Source: Vibrio hepatarius (GTDB lineage: Bacteria; Pseudomonadota; Gammaproteobacteria; Enterobacterales; Vibrionaceae). From it: a stretch of 64,000 nucleotides of DNA. The notes beneath the pieces were generated by a model. That model saw only the letters and a program-made list of their open reading frames with translations, ran no database searches and was not told the origin of the DNA. This document shows, one piece after another, positions 62,013 to 64,000 of the stretch (position 1 is its first letter; each line of letters starts with the position of its first letter). The DNA lies in the NCBI RefSeq assembly GCF_001274785.1, contig NZ_LHPI01000009.1, forward strand, positions 248,001-312,000, written 5' to 3'. A program made the translations under genes and the position numbers.

Positions 62013-63482
62013 ATGGAAAGCAGCAAATTCTCGATATTCTCATTTAAAGGCAAGATGAAAATCTTACACTTGAGTTGGATGGCGTTTTTTATCACCTTTG
62101 TTGTGTGGTTTAACTTCGCGCCGTTACTGCAAATGGTGAAGGAAACCCTGGGGCTGACCACCCAAGAAATCAAAACCCTGTTGATCCTCAACGTCGCGTT
62201 AACCATTCCGGCGCGAGTCGTGATAGGTATGCTGACCGACAAGTATGGACCTCGGGTCGTCTATTCGGCGTTACTGGCGGTATGTTCCATTCCTTGTTTT
62301 ATGTTCGCCTTTGCCGATTCGTTTCTGCAAGCCGCGATTGCGCGCTTCTTACTTGGCTTTATCGGTGCGGGCTTCGTGATTGGTATCCGCTTGGTATCCG
62401 AGTGGTTTCCACACCACGAACTGGGTACTGCAGAGGGCATTTACGGCGGTTGGGGTAACTTTGGCTCCGCAGCCGCCGCATTTACCTTGCCTACGGCGGC
62501 TTTGCTGTTTGGTGGTGAAGACGGTTGGCGTTATGCGATTGCCGTGACAGGCTTGATGAGTTTGGTTTTCTCGGTGGTGTTTTATCGCAGCGTATCAGAC
62601 ACACCGAAAGGCTCGACGTATTTCAAACCTAAGCATCTAACCGCTATGGAAGTGACGTCAAAAGGGGATTTTTTCTTCCTGCTGTTAATGAAAGTCCCGA
62701 TGTATGCGGTATTAGCGTTGCTGGCTTGGAAACTGTCTGGCGCTGGAATCGGTATGCTGTCAGATGTTGCGGTGAACTCAATTTATGCAGGCTTGATCGC
62801 TTTGTTCTTGGTCGAGGCCACACAGGTTTGGAAGGTAAACAAAACCGTATTTGAGAAGCCAGTTGAAGAGGTGCACCAATATAAGTTTAAGCAGGTTGCA
62901 GTGTTAAATGTGCTTTACTTTGCCACTTTTGGTTCTGAACTGGCGGTGGTGTCTATGTTGCCGCTGTTCTTTTCCGAAACGTTTGAATTGTCACCAGTAT
63001 TAGCCGGTATGGTGGCATCTGCCTACGCCTTTATGAACTTGATGTCGAGACCGGGCGGTGGCTGGATCTCAGACCGCTTTGGACGTAAACCCACGCTATT
63101 GATTCTGACCGCTGGTCTTGCAGTGGGCTACTTCGTGATGGGACAAGTGGGGAGCGAATGGTCGATCTGGTTGGCGGTGGTTGCTGCTATGGTGTGTTCG
63201 TTCTTTGTTCAGGCAGGCGAGGGTGCGGTGTTTGCCACAGTGCCACTTATCAAACGTCGTATGACGGGACAAATTGCAGGTATGACAGGGGCTTACGGTA
63301 ATGTCGGCGCGGTGACTTACCTGACGATACTTTCGTTTGTTGACTATCAAACCTTCTTCTTTGTGATTGCGGGTACGGCAGTGGTAGGTTTCGTTGCTCT
63401 GATGTTCATGGAAGAACCAAACGGCAAAATTGCCGAAGTGAATGAAGACGGTAGCGTGACGCTGATAGACGTTTCGCATTAA
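62013..63482 (+). CDS. narK: Nitrate/nitrite transporter (NarK/NasA MFS family)
   Basis: A 489-residue major-facilitator protein with 12 membrane helices. The NNP-family signature stretches are present: [12 protein letters not shown] with [13 protein letters not shown] [34 protein letters not shown], and the second-half [21 protein letters not shown] with [12 protein letters not shown]. Nitrate-binding arginines lie in these blocks. As part of the assimilatory cluster it should import nitrate. It is the last member of cobA-nirBD-narK; the hairpin in the 71-base gap before it may lower its expression relative to nirBD. Confidence 0.93.
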   Translation: MESSKFSIFSFKGKMKILHLSWMAFFITFVVWFNFAPLLQMVKETLGLTTQEIKTLLILNVALTIPARVVIGMLTDKYGPRVVYSALLAVCSIPCFMFAFADSFLQAAIARFLLGFIGAGFVIGIRLVSEWFPHHELGTAEGIYGGWGNFGSAAAAFTLPTAALLFGGEDGWRYAIAVTGLMSLVFSVVFYRSVSDTPKGSTYFKPKHLTAMEVTSKGDFFFLLLMKVPMYAVLALLAWKLSGAGIGMLSDVAVNSIYAGLIALFLVEATQVWKVNKTVFEKPVEEVHQYKFKQVAVLNVLYFATFGSELAVVSMLPLFFSETFELSPVLAGMVASAYAFMNLMSRPGGGWISDRFGRKPTLLILTAGLAVGYFVMGQVGSEWSIWLAVVAAMVCSFFVQAGEGAVFATVPLIKRRMTGQIAGMTGAYGNVGAVTYLTILSFVDYQTFFFVIAGTAVVGFVALMFMEEPNGKIAEVNEDGSVTLIDVSH

Positions 63483-63500
63483 CCGATTATGAAATCGGAG

Positions 63501-63550
63501 GATGCGTGGGTCGTAAAGCTTAATCATTAGTTTACTGCGACTCACGCATC
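63501..63550 (+). repeat. Long hairpin after narK
   Basis: GATGCGTGGGTCG (63501-63513) pairs with CGACTCACGCATC (63538-63550) at 12 of 13 positions; GTAAA and TTTAC extend the stem inside. No T-run follows, so it is not a plain terminator; RNA protection or processing is possible. Confidence 0.7.
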
Positions 63551-63553
63551 GTT

Positions 63554-63586
63554 CAAAAGCTCAGTATCTGTATTGGGCTTTTGTTC
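63554..63586 (+). terminator. Terminator-like hairpin before the PP2C/kinase gene
   Basis: CAAAAGC (63554-63560) and GCTTTTG (63577-63583) pair over a 16-base loop and are followed by TTCTT. It may end narK transcription partly and let some read into the next gene. Confidence 0.5.
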
Positions 63587-63612
63587 TTCGCCAAATACCT
63601 TGAAGAGTGTTT

Positions 63613-64000
63613 ATGAATCTGAACAACGCAAATTCTTCATCAACGATCGTAGTGGAACATGCTGGTGTTTCATTAACCGGAACACGTGCAGAGAACCAAG
63701 ACGCGATTCTGGTCAAGGTACCCACGCAGTCAAATCTATTGGCACATAAAGGTATCGTCGCCTGCATTGCGGACGGCGTCAGTTGCAGCGAGCAAAGCCA
63801 AAAGGCCAGCCACACTGCGGTAGTGCAGTTCATCAACGATTATTACGCCACACCAAAGAGCTGGAGTGTAAAACGGTCGGCGAATCAGATTTTGACCGCT
63901 CTCAACGCTTGGTTGTATCAAGAGGGAAGCAAAAAAGAGCTATCACATAACGGCTTTGTGACCACTTTTAGCGCGCTTATCCTAAAATCCAACACCGCCC
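63613..64000 (+). CDS. PP2C-type protein phosphatase, probably fused to a kinase (3' end outside the window)
   Basis: The frame opens at ATG 63613 and runs past the window edge, giving 129 residues. It shows PP2C motifs: TRAENQDA (residues 24-31) with metal Asp, and IADGVSCSEQSQKAS (52-66) corresponding to the second metal Asp-Gly. FVTTFSALIL further on is the start of the third motif. In other proteobacteria a bifunctional Ser/Thr phosphatase-kinase is linked to nitrate-assimilation clusters, with PP2C at the N-terminus and kinase after it; the same layout is likely, but the kinase part is not visible. It is in the same direction as narK, 130 bases away. Confidence 0.75.
   Translation, partial: MNLNNANSSSTIVVEHAGVSLTGTRAENQDAILVKVPTQSNLLAHKGIVACIADGVSCSEQSQKASHTAVVQFINDYYATPKSWSVKRSANQILTALNAWLYQEGSKKELSHNGFVTTFSALILKSNTA

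Overview
The window looks like a piece of a Vibrio genome. The gene content and protein sequences are typical of Vibrionaceae: a DUF3283 small protein, a DUF3081 protein, NhaD, a TorC/TorA pair, a divergent hdfR-maoP pair, speA-speB and an assimilatory nitrate/nitrite cluster. I infer the genus from protein resemblance and have run no search. The replicon is not shown by the sequence, although the mix of catabolic, transport and respiratory genes would suit a secondary chromosome. I see no rRNA, tRNA, CRISPR array, prophage or insertion sequence.

Layout. 1-5.0 kb: small hypothetical proteins, a YebC-family regulator, and a LysR regulator followed by a short-chain dehydrogenase broken by one extra base. 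5.1-5.9 kb: a Fic toxin with its overlapping YhfG-type antitoxin, which is too short for ordinary gene calling. 5.9-7.4 kb: an EamA exporter and a MarR regulator diverging across two copies of one palindrome. 7.5-11.4 kb: succinate-semialdehyde dehydrogenase, a universal stress protein, and an IclR regulator in operon with a degenerate arginase-fold protein. 11.4-16.4 kb: a 28-residue ORF, the Tat-exported phosphatase PhoX, a small membrane protein behind an unexplained leader, a TPP riboswitch with thiD, and a PAP2 phosphatase. 16.4-21.8 kb: ArsR, acyltransferase, TetR, alpha/beta hydrolase and an SLC13 transporter. 21.8-27.4 kb: speA-speB (arginine to putrescine), DUF3081, maoP/hdfR and azoR. 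27.9-31.3 kb: an Ada-AlkA fusion with ogt (alkylation repair) and NhaD. 31.6-37.2 kb: a YjiH/YjiG transporter with an M20 peptidase, then an AraC regulator with a TonB-dependent siderophore receptor behind a Fur-like box. 37.3-39.8 kb: a dicarboxylate/amino-acid symporter, YbjQ and YaiI. 39.9-45.0 kb: response regulator, histidine kinase and solute-binding protein in one operon, diverging from a glucose-family PTS EIICB. 45.1-49.5 kb: TMAO respiration (torCA) and a DUF302 protein. 49.6-51.2 kb: LysR with a VOC-fold enzyme. 51.2-55.2 kb: the arabinose importer araFGH with CRP-like and AraC-like sites. 55.2-64 kb: nasA, divergent from cobA-nirB-nirD-narK, ending in a partial PP2C phosphatase that is probably part of a phosphatase/kinase fusion.

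How parts work together. The nitrate cluster is self-consistent: NarK brings in nitrate, NasA reduces it to nitrite, NirBD reduces that to ammonium, and CobA makes the precursor of the NirB siroheme. Both divergent arms carry a -24/-12 element with correct GG-N10-GC spacing, which implies sigma-54 control and a nitrogen-limitation regulon. The SBP-kinase-regulator/PTS block reads as a sugar-sensing circuit: the binding protein has no permease next to it, and a perfect inverted repeat lies in front of the PTS gene. The least explained items are the arginase-like pseudoenzyme, the 330-base leader before the small membrane protein, a possible small RNA near 550-670, and the kinase/phosphatase gene at the right edge.
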